Below are positions 46,131 through 57,679 of a stretch of 64,000 nucleotides of DNA, one piece after another. A program made the translations under genes and the position numbers. The stretch covers positions 372,001-436,000 of the forward strand of contig NW_027441314.1 in the NCBI RefSeq assembly GCF_949628215.1. The letters run 5' to 3'. Positions within the stretch are counted from its first letter, which is position 1. The number at the start of each line of letters is the position of its first letter. Source of the stretch: Phalacrocorax aristotelis (Eukaryota; Chordata; Aves; Suliformes; Phalacrocoracidae). The notes beneath the pieces were generated by a model. The model worked only from the letters and a program-made list of their open reading frames with translations, had not been told where the DNA came from and ran no database searches.

Positions 46131-46720
46131 GGAGCACAGCGCTATCCCTAGGGGCTGGCAAGGTTCTAATTGTGGGGCCGGCGCCCATCGGGTGCTTCTT
46201 TTTGCGTTACAGTTTAAAGCGTGGATCGCTCTGATGTTTGAGGAGTTTCTGGGCAGTTGTCGTCTGCGGCGTCGTTCCCAGATGCGTGAACAGCTCTGCT
46301 CTGTCGCTGTCTGTTTTCAGGGAGCGTGATTTCTTTCCTGCATCCTTACATTCTTAGGTCTTGTAGCTGGGCTTCTTGTGCCTCCTCCCTCTCAGTTTTG
46401 AGAGGAACTTCTTGTCACGGGCCCTGACGCTCTTCTAATCTTTTTGGATCGCGTTAGGGCCTCCTTGCGTCACTGTCAGGGTTCTGCAGGTCTTGTTGCT
46501 GGACGAGCTCTTCCGTCCAGTTGTCTCTGTGTTTGCCGAGAGCGTTCTCTCGTCTCGGAGGCGCGCAGTTTGTAGTGTTTCTCATAGCATTGGTGTGTGC
46601 GTTTGAGTTTGTCTCGGACCGCCTTGTTGGCCGTGTAGAGTCGGGTAGGTGGCACAGCGATGAGAGGTTAGGGTTCATCTGTTGCTGTGCCAAGGCTGTT
46701 GGGGGAAAAGGTCGTACCGT
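46131..46720 (+). other. Low-copy CpG-rich spacer, weakly similar to 45,190-45,560
   Basis: Short shared words (CTTACATTCTTAGGTCTT / TGTACGTTCTGAGGTCTT; TTTGTAGTGTTT / CTTGTAGTATTT) suggest that the 1.07-kb tandem duplication includes this stretch at lower identity. Otherwise I see nothing recognisable. Confidence 0.4.
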
Positions 46721-47560
46721 CATCTCAGATTGAGTGGCCCTCCTCAGCGGGCGAGGACCGTTTTGTGGGCTCGGAGGCCGTGACCGTGGCTATCTGGGAG
46801 AGGCAGCTAGAGTTCAGCTGAGCAGATTACCTCTGCAGGGTGTTCAAGCTTGTACGTGCGTAGGGCTTCATGTTTGATGTCATATGTTTGTTTTTAATGG
46901 CAGGTTATAGTCGGTCTTCAGGAACCGTTAAGGTACTGCTGTGCAACCAGGCGACTTGTTTGGTATTGGTTTTGGAGATGCCGAGGGACGAGTCGTGCAG
47001 GGCGACGGAGGGGAACTGAGGGGACCGATGTAAGCGGGTGAGTCGGTGCGTGGTGTATATAGAGGGAAGATGTGACCGATGGCTCTATGACTCCGTTGCT
47101 CCTTGCGTTTGTCTTTTGTTTTGGTTTTGAAGTAGCGTAGCAATGAGCAAAGGAGGCAAGTCGAGCAAGGCGAGTGGTGATTGGTGGGCTGAAGTAGCAG
47201 CTCTTCTGAGGTGTTGTGTTGCTGGGGAAGTTATAAGCAACGCGCGTTGTTCGGGTGTTACGGACGGCGGGCGAGGTGCTGTGTTCAGCTGCAAGTGACG
47301 TAGGCCGGGTGGGAGGCTGTCGAGGGAAAGGGGTGCAAGACGGGGATTGGTGCGGGCAGGCTGTGGCATCGGGCAGCATCTCAGGAGGTGCCTTTTCGCT
47401 TGGCTTTTTGCAGGTGCCGCTGGCAGGCTCGGAGCGGTGCTGCCGCATGCCTATGAGAGGTCTGAGAAGGTGGGGCAGCGGCCAGCATCTAAGACCAGAG
47501 AATGCTGTGGTCCGTCGTCGAGCTCTTCAGTTTTGTAGGTAACACGTGGGCCGTCTTTGG
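46721..47560 (+). repeat. Left-hand tandem copy 2 of the duplicated block
   Basis: Partner of 45,580-46,130. It then runs on colinear with 63,400-63,700: GTGGTGTATATAGA(G)GG, GTGATTGGTGGGCTGAAGTAGCAG and CTGAGGTGTTGTGTTG in both. At 47,414 the acceptor GCTTGGCTTTTTGCAG is followed by a phase-1 frame open for about 40 codons to a TAG at about 47,536. Confidence 0.75.
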
Positions 47561-48960
47561 AACGGCGTATGAGCATTAGAAGTGAGCTGGGTAGTAATGA
47601 GGAAGTCATGGGGCGGTGATTTCTCACGAGCGTAACGGTAGTTTACTGTGTGTTCATACATTTGGTGCCACAAGCGATGACGGAAGCGGGGTGTGATGCT
47701 GGAATCTGTGCAGAGCAGGTGAGCCGATGGGCATGTTCGTTTTGATGAGGGGGGTGCTCTGGTAGAGATCTGTGTTGACCTGTGTGATACTTATTGCTGG
47801 CCCTGGTGTTTTTTGGTTTTTTTTTTTGTTTTTTTTTTTTATTTTTTTTTCCACGTGATGAAGAGGCACCTGGCCACTGCGAGAATATCCTGGTTAGCTG
47901 GTGTGTTTCTTGTTGTGAAAGGATTCATAATCTGGCCCATCTGAAAGCCCCGCAGTGTGACTTTTGTTAGGAAGAGATTTTATAAAATTGAGATATTTCT
48001 TATTCAGTGAGGTTGCATTCTATGAACTTGCCATCAGAGTGCATCTTAGAGACAGTGTCTTTGTCAGCAGAACTCATCAGCACAAGACTTGCAAAGTATT
48101 GCTTTTTTTTTTTAAGATAAAAAAATCAATGGTCCTTGCGGAGATCCAAGCACAGCACATACTCCAGATGTTGATGGCATTGGTAGTGCTTGGGTTCCCA
48201 GTTGTAACAGTCGAGATACCATAAAAATACGGTTCCCCTGTATGCTTCGGTACAGCCGAACGCATTAGCAGGTCTGCCGGTCCTTCTTGGTAGCCCCGTG
48301 TATTGCAACACTGGGGATTTGATTTGCGTGTTTTTTTTGTTGTGGTATTTTTTTTCCCCAAAAAAAGTAAAACCGTATCGGGGATCTCTTCACGCACCGA
48401 TTCTTCTGTCATAAATGAAAGTTTAAAAAAAGCTAACAGTGTCTGATTTACGACGTGACTTGCGCTGTTTCAGCTGTAACTGCCAAGCAGATGTAGGGTA
48501 CGATTTGTTAGGTGTACTTAAGCGCAGGTAGGTATTTGTTGTGAATATTTAATGAGGGGCGACTGAATGTTGGGGGGCGGGGGGGTTTCCTGCCGGTATT
48601 TTGAGGGAGCGCTCTTAAGTATTTTATTTCAGTCTCGCTTTCGACGCGCGTTTCCCTGGCAGTTCAGCAGCACCTCTTGGGCGGGGCAGCTGGGCGGACG
48701 TCCCTCCCGACTCCGTAACACGCCAAAACCCCCCAGTCACGTTGCTGCTGTGTATTTTGGAGATAGATAATCTTATGGCGGGCGTGAACGGCTGTGCGAG
48801 TTAAATGAACGCAGAAGGAAAATGGAAAGCTTTTATAGCCTAGACGCTCATATTGGATGTGCGTAAACACGCGCCCGCCTTCTCAGCACAAAGTGAATTA
48901 CTGAGACTTATTCTTAATTTTTTACGTTACTCTTTCAAGTTTGACGCTTCACTTCAGGCT
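47561..48960. other. Low-copy spacer with homopolymers and one unrecognised fragment
   Basis: Contains long T-runs (47,817-47,851, 48,102-48,113, 48,331-48,355). Between two of these runs, 48,120-48,310 is a compact unique-looking segment. It is open on the minus strand in two frames for 60-110 codons and has no stop-rich decay. I do not recognise it; it could be a processed-pseudogene or 3'-UTR fragment. 48,567-48,770 holds a G-run and mixed sequence. Confidence 0.3.
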
Positions 48961-49430
48961 TCGTGGAGCCAGGCAGCAAGACGTGCGGCGGCAGGGCGAG
49001 GGCTGTAGCTGCTGCGGTGGATCTGTAAGCGGAGGTTCCGGTACAACTTTGCCCCGCAGCCTCACGGGGTTATCTCCCCGCAGCGGTGCCGTAAGGAAGG
49101 GATGAGACGTTTTCCAGCACCAGCCAGAGCGTTCAGTGTTACACGAAGAATCTGTTCAAAATGGTATCGGTTAGTCTTAATACTGTTTTCAAGTGTTCCA
49201 ATCACTCTAGCTTTTAAAGGATGTGTTGTGTTTTGAGATGACCTGTTTGCCTAGGATCTTGCTGCGGCTCAATTTCCTTCCTATCCCTTAGGCTGACTGA
49301 GCTCCTCCGTTTTCTTCTGTGCTATTTTATTAACGTGCTGAAATATAGTTTGGGATTTCTGTTTTTCAGATGTCTTCTAAGTGTCTCGTGATGCTCAAGA
49401 GATGCCCCCCGGCCCGGGTTTGCCTGCTGG
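48961..49430 (+). repeat. Copy 1 of a duplicated block (partner 52,530-53,000)
   Basis: Colinear landmarks: GGGTTATCTCCC(C/T)GC, GCAGTGCCGTAAGGAAGGGATGAG-type text, AAGTGTTC(C/T)A, TAAAGGAT(G/A)TGTTGTGTTT and GATTT(C/T)TGTTTTTC. Copy 1 keeps CpGs (CTGCGGTGGATC) that are TG in copy 2. Confidence 0.8.
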
Positions 49431-49852
49431 TCGTTAAGCGTGGTGAAGGTAAGGGGCCATCCCTCTGCCTGGAGGCTCCCGGCTCTGTCTCCAGCAGGTG
49501 CCCCGCAGGTGCGGCCGCAAGGGCTGCCTGGAGGGGAGAGTCGGGGCCCCCAGGGACCGGGGCTGTTTGTTGCCCCAGGGAGCCCGTCCCAGAGCGGTAA
49601 CAGAGTGGGAGCATGGCCGAGCAGAGCCTGAGAGAGATGTGACACTGTCCTCTGGCACGCTCCCGCTCCGCTGTGGGGTGGCCGCCAGCCTGCGGACAGG
49701 GGCTGGGGGGGCTGCCCCACCTTTTAGATATTAGCAGAGCTCCCCTTTTTTGGGGGGGTGGGTGGGGTGGGTGTGTGTACCTTTGTAAATGACACTATTA
49801 ATGAGCTGCAGGTTGGAGCAGATTCCCTTGTTTAGTGCCCTTCTTGGGGTTG
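49431..49852 (+). other. GC-rich segment present only in copy 1
   Basis: Lies where copy 2 passes directly from TATGCTCAG to GGGCACAC-type sequence, so this roughly 500-base piece is an insertion in copy 1 or a deletion in copy 2. Several frames are open because of high GC. There is a G/T microsatellite-like run at 49,749-49,776. Confidence 0.4.
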
Positions 49853-49903
49853 AATCACAGATTCTTAGGTTGGAAGGGACCTCAGGGATCACCTAGTCCA
49901 ACC
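49853..49903 (-). mobile_element. CR1 LINE 3' tail fragment
   Basis: The plus strand reads AGGTTGGAAGGGACCTCAGG and CACCTAGTCCAACC, the hallmark of the CR1 3' end in reverse orientation. Only about 50 bases are recognisable. Confidence 0.85.
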
Positions 49904-50089
49904 TTACTATAATAAAATAGGGGGAGTCCTGGGCGGGTGATGATGTCATGCAGGGCACCCCAGTGTCAATGGGGGAGCTGATAATGCATCAGAGGAGCAG
50001 GTCAGTGTGTGTGGGTCATCTAGGGGTTCCCCCCCCTCAAAAAGGGGGGTTGCAGCCCAAAAATGCCAGAAAATTCAGGGGGCTATTAA

Positions 50090-50640
50090 GAAAAATATTT
50101 TAAGAAGCAAACGTGGGTGTGAGGCACTGAATTAGAGAAAACCTCTTATTTTATATATATTGAAAAGTATTATTACTTTATAGATGTATAAAGGGATTTT
50201 AGGATAGAAAGAATTCTACATTGAGATACGGGATTTTAAAATACAAAAGTAACTCGCCTGTCTACATATATTTAAAATAAAAAATAAAGGCGTTTAAAAT
50301 GAAGAAAAAGGATTTATGAAGGAATTCAAAATAGAAGGAAGTCTGACTAGAGCGAGCATCTACACTTACTGTGTATTACATAGTCTAAGTAGATGTCTAA
50401 ATAGAGAAGTTGAAAAAGATTCAAGTGTCAGAAAAGTATAAGTAAGCAGATAGCTAGTCTAAATAGGTGTTCTATGTATGTATTGATATGTAAGTCTAAA
50501 CAGGTATGTGGAAATAGCTATTCTGTGTAAGTGTAAATAGTCTAAATAGATGTGTAAAATATATGTATTCCATAAGCATATGGATGTGTAAGTACACACA
50601 TAAGTGTAAATGTCTATGCTATATAAGGTTTTTAAAATGC
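50090..50640. repeat. AT-rich degenerate minisatellite-like block, copy 1
   Basis: Dominated by variants of GTCTAAATAGATGT and AAGTGTAAATAG, spaced irregularly at about 20-40 bases. The matching block is at 53,650-54,390. Confidence 0.7.
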
Positions 50641-50689
50641 AAAGAAACCCTATTTATACATAGGATTTATAAATTGGACAACGCCCCTC

Positions 50690-50990
50690 AACTCCCCCCA
50701 TCAACTCAAGACACAAATGTGCTTTCAAATGCTGCCCCTCTCGCCTTCTCCTTTTCCTATCCCAGTGTGGGCCTGATTCCCCCAAATGGGGATTTTCCCC
50801 TATGGGGCCGCATATGCGGAGTGGGAGCTGCTGCCAGGGTACAAAAGAACCCCAAACCTTTTGAGTCTGGGTCTGCAGTGGTGGGGGGTGGTGGAACCAA
50901 AGCAAACTGGAAGAGTCAACTCCAGGTGGATTTGTGCAGCTGGAAAGCAAGAAAATGGCTGGGGGCTATGAAAGGGGGAAGGGGCTCTTA
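50690..50990 (+). repeat. Copy 1 of the block following the AT-rich repeat (partner 54,405-54,600)
   Basis: Shared order: CAACTCCCCCC, TTTC(T)AAA(T/G)GCTGCCCCT, CCTTTTCC, GGGCC..ATTCCCCC and GAGAGCTGCTGCCA, with many substitutions. Confidence 0.65.
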
Positions 50991-51050
50991 AGATGCAAAA
51001 CCAGAAGTTAACTGTTCTATCTCTGAATGCTTATCCAGCTGAAAGTTAAT

Positions 51051-51547
51051 TGTTGCGGAACGCTTGTCTAGCCACTGTGTAAAATAATTAGCAAGGAGGC
51101 CTGGAATCCACTTGCGAAGGACAAATTCCTGAGAAGGATGGAAAATTGTCTAAAGAACCAGGTAAAACAGTAGTTTAGACAAGTGTCAAGAGATAACTGA
51201 GTCTGCGCAAAACCAAAAGGTTACTAGCGGTGATGAAGAGGAGCCAGCAGCCTTCATCTTTACTACCCCCGATCACCACCACGAGGAGGCACTGCGCAAG
51301 CTCAGTTGGGAAAGATTTATGGAAACTACTTTTTTGGCTAATTTTAATACGACGTGGGGAAAGGTCATGCATATCTATAGGCGTATTGGGAAATTGTATG
51401 TATCTGTAATGCTTTACTATATAAATGGAAGACAAACTATCACAGAGGTGCGCATGACTTTGGTGGGACTACCCCCCGTGCTGCCCAGCACTGAATAAAC
51501 ATACCTACTTCACAATCTTACAGATTGTGGAGTCCGCTTTCCGCACA
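51051..51547 (+). mobile_element. Solo LTR of an avian endogenous retrovirus, ERVL-like
   Basis: Starts TGTTGCGGAA and ends TTTCCGCACA, giving imperfect inverted termini. It contains a TATA box TATATAAA at 51,418-51,425 and AATAAA at 51,494-51,499, spaced as promoter and polyadenylation signal of an LTR. The stretch GGGACTACCCCCCGTGCTGC before AATAAA resembles avian ERVL-type LTRs from memory. I could not find a clear target-site duplication, and no internal genes follow. Confidence 0.65.
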
Positions 51548-51559
51548 TCAGGTAGGTGG

Positions 51560-51900
51560 GCTGGGGAGTGACAAAACAAACACACACCACAAAAAAAAAA
51601 ACCTACAAAAAACTCCAAATGAAGAAAACCCATGGACCAGCCACTCTCATCCACAAAACATAAACTGAAAATCAGCAATTCTTGTGGTTCAAAAACACAA
51701 ACCCCCCCACTTTATACAATGTTTTTGAAAAAAAAAACCCAATTTTTATATTATTAAAAAAAAAAGGACTCAAAACACAAATCCCCAAGAAACCCAGCAA
51801 AATGGAAAACAACACAACCCAAAGATAAAAAAAAACCCCTCCAAAGCAATAATTGACCAACCCAACCCTATAAAAAAAAAAACTATGAAAATCCTGTTTT
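51560..51900. repeat. A/C-rich low-complexity tract
   Basis: Runs of A with interspersed CCC and CC, almost free of G. No gene seen. Confidence 0.8.
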
Positions 51901-52529
51901 GGGGATTACTAGGTGTGAAACACCTGCATTTGGAAGGGCATTTCTGGGGCTTGTCTGGAATGGATTCTCCGCAGTGGGTCAGTTATCTGGAGCGGATCAT
52001 CATCTGCAGGTTATCCCAGGTGAGTTGCCCATTGTGGATTATCCTGGGGGGACCCCCTGGTGTCAGTCATCCCCATGCATGTTCCCCATGGAGTGTCTGC
52101 CCAGACATTCCCCCATCCAGCAGTGTCTGTCTCCTCCCCCACCCTTCCTCTCCATGTGTCTGTGCCCTCCCTTCCACTGAAATGGGCCTCCTGCATGAGG
52201 TTTTCTCCTGTGTGGGTTTTTTCTTGGTGACATGCCCTCACTTACCCTGGCCTCCTGTTCTGTGCTCGCTGAAGCCTTGTGCTTATGCAGGATGAGCAGA
52301 GCAGGGTCCTGGCAGTGCAGAGGCGAGGCGAGGTGCTGACAAGCCAATGAAGGCCAAGGCTCAGCAGTGCACAACTCCTTTGCAGGTCAGCCACTGGCAT
52401 CTGGTCTGCCTGGCTGCCCTGTGCCCTGACGCACAGCTGCCCCCATCACCCCAAGCAGCCTGCCTTCAGAAGGGCAGCTGTGTTCCCCTGATTTTACTCC
52501 TTTAGGTTTGGCACTTTGGGCTTCATTGA
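51901..52529. other. Unassigned low-copy segment
   Basis: Mixed sequence with open frames of up to 136 codons on the plus strand but no recognisable domain. It has possible splice acceptors and several CCCCCAT/TCCCCCA words. I see no supported gene. Confidence 0.3.
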
Positions 52530-53000
52530 GTAAGCATGATGTGCAGCAGCAGCAGTGAAAGAGCTGTAGCTGTGGTGGTGAATCGGTAAGCATAGGTTCT
52601 TGGTACGCTATAGCATTGCCCTGCAGTCTCATAGGGTTATCTCCCTGCGGCAGTGCCGTAAGGAAGGGATGAGGCTTTTTCTAACACCAGCAAGAATGTT
52701 TAGTGTGGTACCATTTTGGTCAGATTTTTAGTATAAATAGCTGTTAATAGTTTTTTAAGTGTTCTACTCACTTAAGCTGTAAAGGATATGTTGTGTTTCA
52801 AGCTGATTCATTTACTTAGAAACCTCCTTTGACTGAACTGATAGACTATGCCTTAGGCTGACAACAGTTTGTATTTTCATCTGCTCCCATTTTTTTAATA
52901 TGGTGACATATAGTTAGATTTTTGTTTTTCCAACATCTTGATGAAAGCATCTCGGTATGCTCAGTAAATACGTCCCCACCCATGCTTGCTTCCTGTTACT
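52530..53000 (+). repeat. Copy 2 of the block at 48,961-49,430
   Basis: More AT-shifted than copy 1. CTGTGGTGGTGAATCGGTAAG here corresponds to CTGCGGTGGATCTGTAAG. Confidence 0.8.
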
Positions 53001-53087
53001 CGGGGCACACTAATGTCACTATGGGTGGGGAAATGATGCAGCAGAGCAGCAGGTGAGGGGGGATGGTGCGTGAGGGATTTTAGATGG

Positions 53088-53607
53088 TGGTCAGTGTAGG
53101 GCCACAGTGGAAGAATCACAAGCTGAACACAGCTGTGAGAACGCAACCTCCAAGGGGGGAAGCGGGAGGAATGTCATTGCACAATATGTTGTTGCAACCC
53201 AGAACCGCCGTTAGCTGGCAGAGCACGTACCCGGCAGGCCTTGTTGCATGTGCCGGCCACGCGTGCAGCAACGTCTAGGCAGTACTTTTGCCTTGAATCT
53301 GCTGAGGGTATAAAAAGGGGCGGCTCAAAGCAGAGCGGGGGGGAGACAGAGCACGCTCTGGGAACCACAGGGGACACCCTGAAGGTGCCACGCCTACCTC
53401 CCTTCTCCATGATGACCTTGCTCACGGTCACCCTCCTGCTCGGCGGTGTCTCGGGCATAGTCAGGTTGGTCAGACTCCGATGAGGGGAAAACAATATGCT
53501 AGTAACTGCTTCTGCAAGGCTCTAACAGAGCAATAAATACTGTTGTGCTTTTGAAATATCATATGTTGGGTGAATTTTGTGCATAGGAATCCTGCTAACC
53601 TGTTACA
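53088..53607 (+). mobile_element. Solo LTR with 5-bp target-site duplication
   Basis: 520 bases beginning TGGTCAG and ending CTGTTACA, flanked by GATGG at 53,083-53,087 and 53,608-53,612. A TATA box TATAAAAA lies at 53,309-53,316 and AATAAA at 53,532-53,537, in the correct order for an LTR on the plus strand. The duplicated partner block at about 50,000 lacks it, so it inserted after the duplication. Class not assigned; no internal retroviral sequence. Confidence 0.8.
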
Positions 53608-53649
53608 GATGGGGGTGTAATGGGGGGTCCCTCCCCAAAGAGTCGTGGG

Positions 53650-54390
53650 GGGATTATTACATATTATAAACTATAAGTATGGGTGTGTGACATTGCAATA
53701 AAGGAAAAGGGTTTTTTTTCTATTTTGAATTCCTTCCTCTATATAGAGTTTAAAATGCACAAAAAAATTATGTCTATACAAGTTTTTTATATTTTAAGAG
53801 CCTGTACATGTTTCTACTTTAAAATAAACTTTTTACCTACTGTATAGTACAAAGAACTTGGAATATAAAAAATTTAAAGTTTTTTCTTTATTTATAAGTT
53901 AATATTGGTTTTCAAAATATATAAGAAGTCGTCTGCCTGGATAAAGCTATCTGAATTTAGTGTGTGTTCTATAATAAGCCTACCGCAGGGTCACAGGTTG
54001 GAAGGTTCTCAGGGATCATCTAGTCCAACCCTTCTGTTAGATATTCTATGTAATCTAAATAAAGATAATAAAATAAGTGTAAACAGGTATAGAGATAAGT
54101 AGATATCTCAGTCTAAATAGAGAAGTGTAAAATTAGTGATGATATATGTAAGTTTAAACAGATAGCTAAATAGAAGTTCTGATAAAAGTGTTGATCGGTA
54201 TGTCTAAATAGATGCATAAATATTCTATAGATGTATATAGATATAGTCACAATAGATAATATCTGTTTACACTAAGTTATAAAACATCTATGTATTCCCT
54301 GAATATACATATATTTAGGTAGATACTTCAGTGTTAAAATATCTGCTATATAGGGTTTTTACAACACTAAGAAAAACACTATTTATAGAA
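53650..54390. repeat. AT-rich degenerate minisatellite-like block, copy 2
   Basis: Same AGTCTAAATAG and GTAAGTTTAAACAGATAG themes as 50,090-50,640. It is interrupted by a CR1 tail. Confidence 0.7.
53985..54031 (-). mobile_element. CR1 LINE 3' tail fragment
   Basis: GTCACAGGTTGGAAGG and GATCATCTAGTCCAACCC mark a short reverse-orientation CR1 3' end. Confidence 0.8.
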
Positions 54391-54404
54391 GGGTTTCAGA
54401 AGCT

Positions 54405-54600
54405 CAACCCCCCCCTTCATACGTACTGAAGTTATAAAAGCGCTTTCTAAAGCTGCCCCTTATCCCTTTTCCGCTCCAAGTCAGGGCCCATCCTCCCAGT
54501 TGGTGACTTGCTCCTGCAGGGCTGCGCTTGCAGAGCGAGAGCTGCTGCCACAGCACTAATGCATCCCCAAATCCCCGATTCTGGTCCACCTACCTCTCTG
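54405..54600 (+). repeat. Copy 2 of the block at 50,690-50,990
   Basis: GCGAGAGCTGCTGCCA at 54,535 corresponds to GTGGGAGCTGCTGCCA at 50,821. Confidence 0.65.
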
Positions 54601-56002
54601 GTGCCCCAAAAGTTGTTGCTCTTTTGCCAGTTCTGCCCTGTACGCTTCACCTCTTTGTTTCTGGTTCCCATGTGCCTTGTTCCAGCTCTTTCCTCTGTCC
54701 TTCCTCCCTATTTATTCTTTTTCCTCTGTCACACTGCTTTTGGGTGCTGACCCTGGTAGCCAGCTCACTGCAACCATATCTGACGCGTGTGAAGGGACAA
54801 GGCTTCGCTGCTTCCTGCGCATTCCCAGATGCGTTTGCAGCCCCTGGGCTTCGGGGTGAGTGGCTGCAGCTGGGTCCAAGGGAGAAGATGATGTGCTGTT
54901 GGATGCAGCCGGTGAGTCTGAGGACAGGGCTGGCCCTGCTGTGCCAAGGGGCTCTAGCTGGGGAGAGGGCTGCCGGGACACTCCTGCCTGCAGGAGCTGG
55001 CTGAGGAGTGAAAGGAAGGGTGTTCCACAGGCAGGTGCCTCCAGCAAGGAACAGCGTGTCGTTGAGCAAGGAAGGATCCATCCCGGCCAGAGCACGCCGC
55101 CAGCACAAGGTAACAGGATATCAGCAGCTCTGTTGGCTATGTGCGTTGGCCCCCGTGTGTCCAGGAAACACGGTCGGAGAGGAGTCTCGGGGCACCCGCC
55201 TCCTGCTCCGGGAGGGGCATGGTTTGGGCAGCCAGCACTGTGGAGGGGGAAGGGGCAGAGGGAGAGAGAGAAACCTCAGGGCTGTGAAGGTGTCCTGCCC
55301 ACAACAGGAGCTGCAGTGAGTCGCACAGCTCCTCCCATGCATCTGGGCCTATCCCTGCTATGCTTTTCCCAGTGTCTGTCTGCCTCCTTGCCTGTCCCTG
55401 CCTCTGTCTCCTTCTCAGGCTGCACAGCTCACCAAAGCTTTTTGGTCTTCTGCCAACACTGCCCTGCACCCCATCGCCTTCTATGTGTCCTTTCTATACC
55501 TCTCCTTTTCTGGCTCCACTCCTGCTATTTTTTTCTTCCCTATTACTTGTAAAAATTGCATTTCTAGGTCTGCCTCTACCCAGCGACCTATCTCCATTTC
55601 AGTGACTGACTCTGCTCTGCCCCGGCTTGCTCTTCCTACATCCTTTCTCTGTGGCCATCTATCTGTCTCCCTCTCTTGATATTTAACTTCTACCCACATG
55701 GCCAGAACCCCGTTGATTTTTACATTTGCGCTGTCTGTCTACGTTCAGTTCCGCGTCCACGTTTGTTTCTTCCTGCCTGTCCTCAACTAAATCACTTTTC
55801 CAATTTTGTTTGTCTTCATTGATTTAGTTTGCGGTCCCTATTTCTTACTTTTTCCTGTCTGACCCTTACTCCATTGCTTTTAAAATTCTCTTTCTAGGTT
55901 TAGTTTTACGAAGCTGCCAATCCCTAATTTTAAGGGTTATTTGTTGCTCATGCACCCCATTGCTTTTAAAATATTTTATCAAGGTGACTTTTTTTTTTAA
56001 TA
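54601..56002 (+). repeat. Diverged pyrimidine subrepeats with a GC-rich centre
   Basis: 54,601-54,745 and 55,350-56,002 are C/T-rich with phrases like those of the array (TTTTCTGGCTCCACTCC, CTGACCCTTACTCC, TTGCTTTTAAAATTC). The middle (54,750-55,340) is GC-rich with splice-like borders, for example an acceptor GTTCCACAG near 55,029 and donor CAAG|GTAACA near 55,109. The order of C/T DNA, GC-rich exon-like DNA and C/T DNA parallels the long monomer, but base-level similarity of the centre is weak. Confidence 0.5.
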
Positions 56003-56469
56003 GAGTTAATAAGGTTGGAAAAGGCCTGTGGTATCATTGAGTCCAATCATCAACCCAACACTACGGTGCCTCCTACAGCGCCACGTATACGCATCTTTTG
56101 AACGCCTCCACGGAGGGCAACTGCCCCACCTCTCTGGACAGCCTGTTCCAATACCTGACGACTCTTTGGGTAAAGAAATTTTTCCTAATACCCTCTCTGA
56201 TCATTCCCTGATGGAACTCGACACCATTTCCTCTTGTCCAATCGCTAGCTCGTTGGGAAAAGGAACCTACACCCAGTTTACTACAACCTCCTCTGAGCCT
56301 CCTCTTCTGCAGACTTAAACAACCCCAGTTCCCTCAGCCGCTCTTCATAAGACTTGTTTTCCAGACCCTTCCCCAAGCTTTGTTGCCCTTCTCTGGACAT
56401 ACTCCAACTACTCAATGTCCTTTTTGTCCTGAAGGGCCTGAAAGGGAACACAATACTCAAGGTGCGGCC

Positions 56470-56859
56470 TCACCAGTGCCAAGTCAGGGGTACGATCACT
56501 TCCCTACTCCTGCTGGCCATGCTATTTCTGATACAAGGCAGGACCCCATTGGCCTCCTTGCCAACCCAGGCAGACCGCCGCCTCACGTTCAGCCGGCTGT
56601 CAACCGGCACCCCCGGGTCCTTCTCTGCCGCACAGTTTTCCAGTCGCTCTTCCCCAAGCCTGTAGCATTGCATGGGGTCGTTGTGACCCGAGCACAGGAC
56701 CCGGCACTCAGCCTTGTTAATTCTCATAGAGTTGACGTCAGGCCATGGGTCCAGCCTGTCCAGATCCCTCTGCAGAGCCTTCCTACCCTCGAGCAGATGA
56801 ACACTCCCGCCCAACTTGGTATCATCTGCAAACTTACTGAAGGCACACTGTCCCCTCAT
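56470..56859 (-). pseudogene. CR1 reverse transcriptase, C-terminal fragment
   Basis: A 129-codon open frame carrying the catalytic FADD motif (residues about 11-14, FADDTKLGG) and downstream CR1 landmarks ([35 protein letters not shown]). These match the known CR1 ORF2 order. The fingers side of the domain lies upstream on the minus strand in other frames (56,860-57,230). Confidence 0.9.
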
Positions 56860-57679
56860 TCAGAGCATTGATATAGACATAGAACAAGACTAGTCCTAAA
56901 GTTGACCCCTGGGGAACAGCGCTCATGACCAGCCACAAATTTGGTTTAACCTCTGTCACCACTACTCTTTGGGCTCAGCCATCCAGCTAGTTTTGTACTC
57001 AAGGAGTACACCTGTCCAAGCTAGGAACCACCAGCTTCTCCAGGAGAATGCTGTGGGAGACAGTGTCAAAGGCTTTACTGAAGTACAGGTAGATAACATC
57101 CACGGCCCTTCCCTCATCCACTAGGTGGGTCACCTGGTCATAGAAGAAGACTGGGTTGGTCAGGCAGAACCTGCGGTGTCTGGGCCTGATCCCCTGGTCA
57201 TCCTGTACATGCCTGGTGAGCGCACTGAAGGTGAACCATTACTACCCTGGTGATAAACAGCCAGTCTACTAGAGACTGAGGCCAAGAAGGCCTCAAGTAC
57301 CTCAGTCTAGTCCTCAGTGGCAGCATTCCCCACCCCGGCCCCCAGTAGAGGCTGGAGAGTCTCTTTGGCTCTCTTTCTGTTAGCATATATGTAAAAGCAT
57401 GTTTTGTCATCTCTAATAACAGTGGCCAGTTGAGTTCTAGCTGCGCTTTTGCCTTCCTGGTTTGCATAACAAGCTCTGTGTTCTGTTCCTGACTTGCCTA
57501 CCCATTCTTCAAAAGCAGTAAACTCTCCTTTCCCTGCCCCCCCGAGCCACCACAAAAGCTCTCTGTTCAGCCAGGCCTGTCATCTTCCTGCCCGTTTGTC
57601 TTACTGCACACAGGGACAACCTGGTTCTGCACCTTCCAGATTTCCTTCTTCAACGTCCAGCCTTCCAGGACCCCTTAGC

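Noticed and set aside
50563..50991. 142-codon open frame on the plus strand, and similar frames at 51,885-52,295 and 54,528-55,004
   Set aside because: No domain, no conservation with the duplicated partner block, and codon content changes with local base composition.
51051..51547. A complete provirus starting with this LTR and ending with the LTR at 53,088
   Set aside because: The two LTRs differ in sequence and termini, and no primer-binding site, gag, pol or env is seen between them; they are separate solo LTRs.
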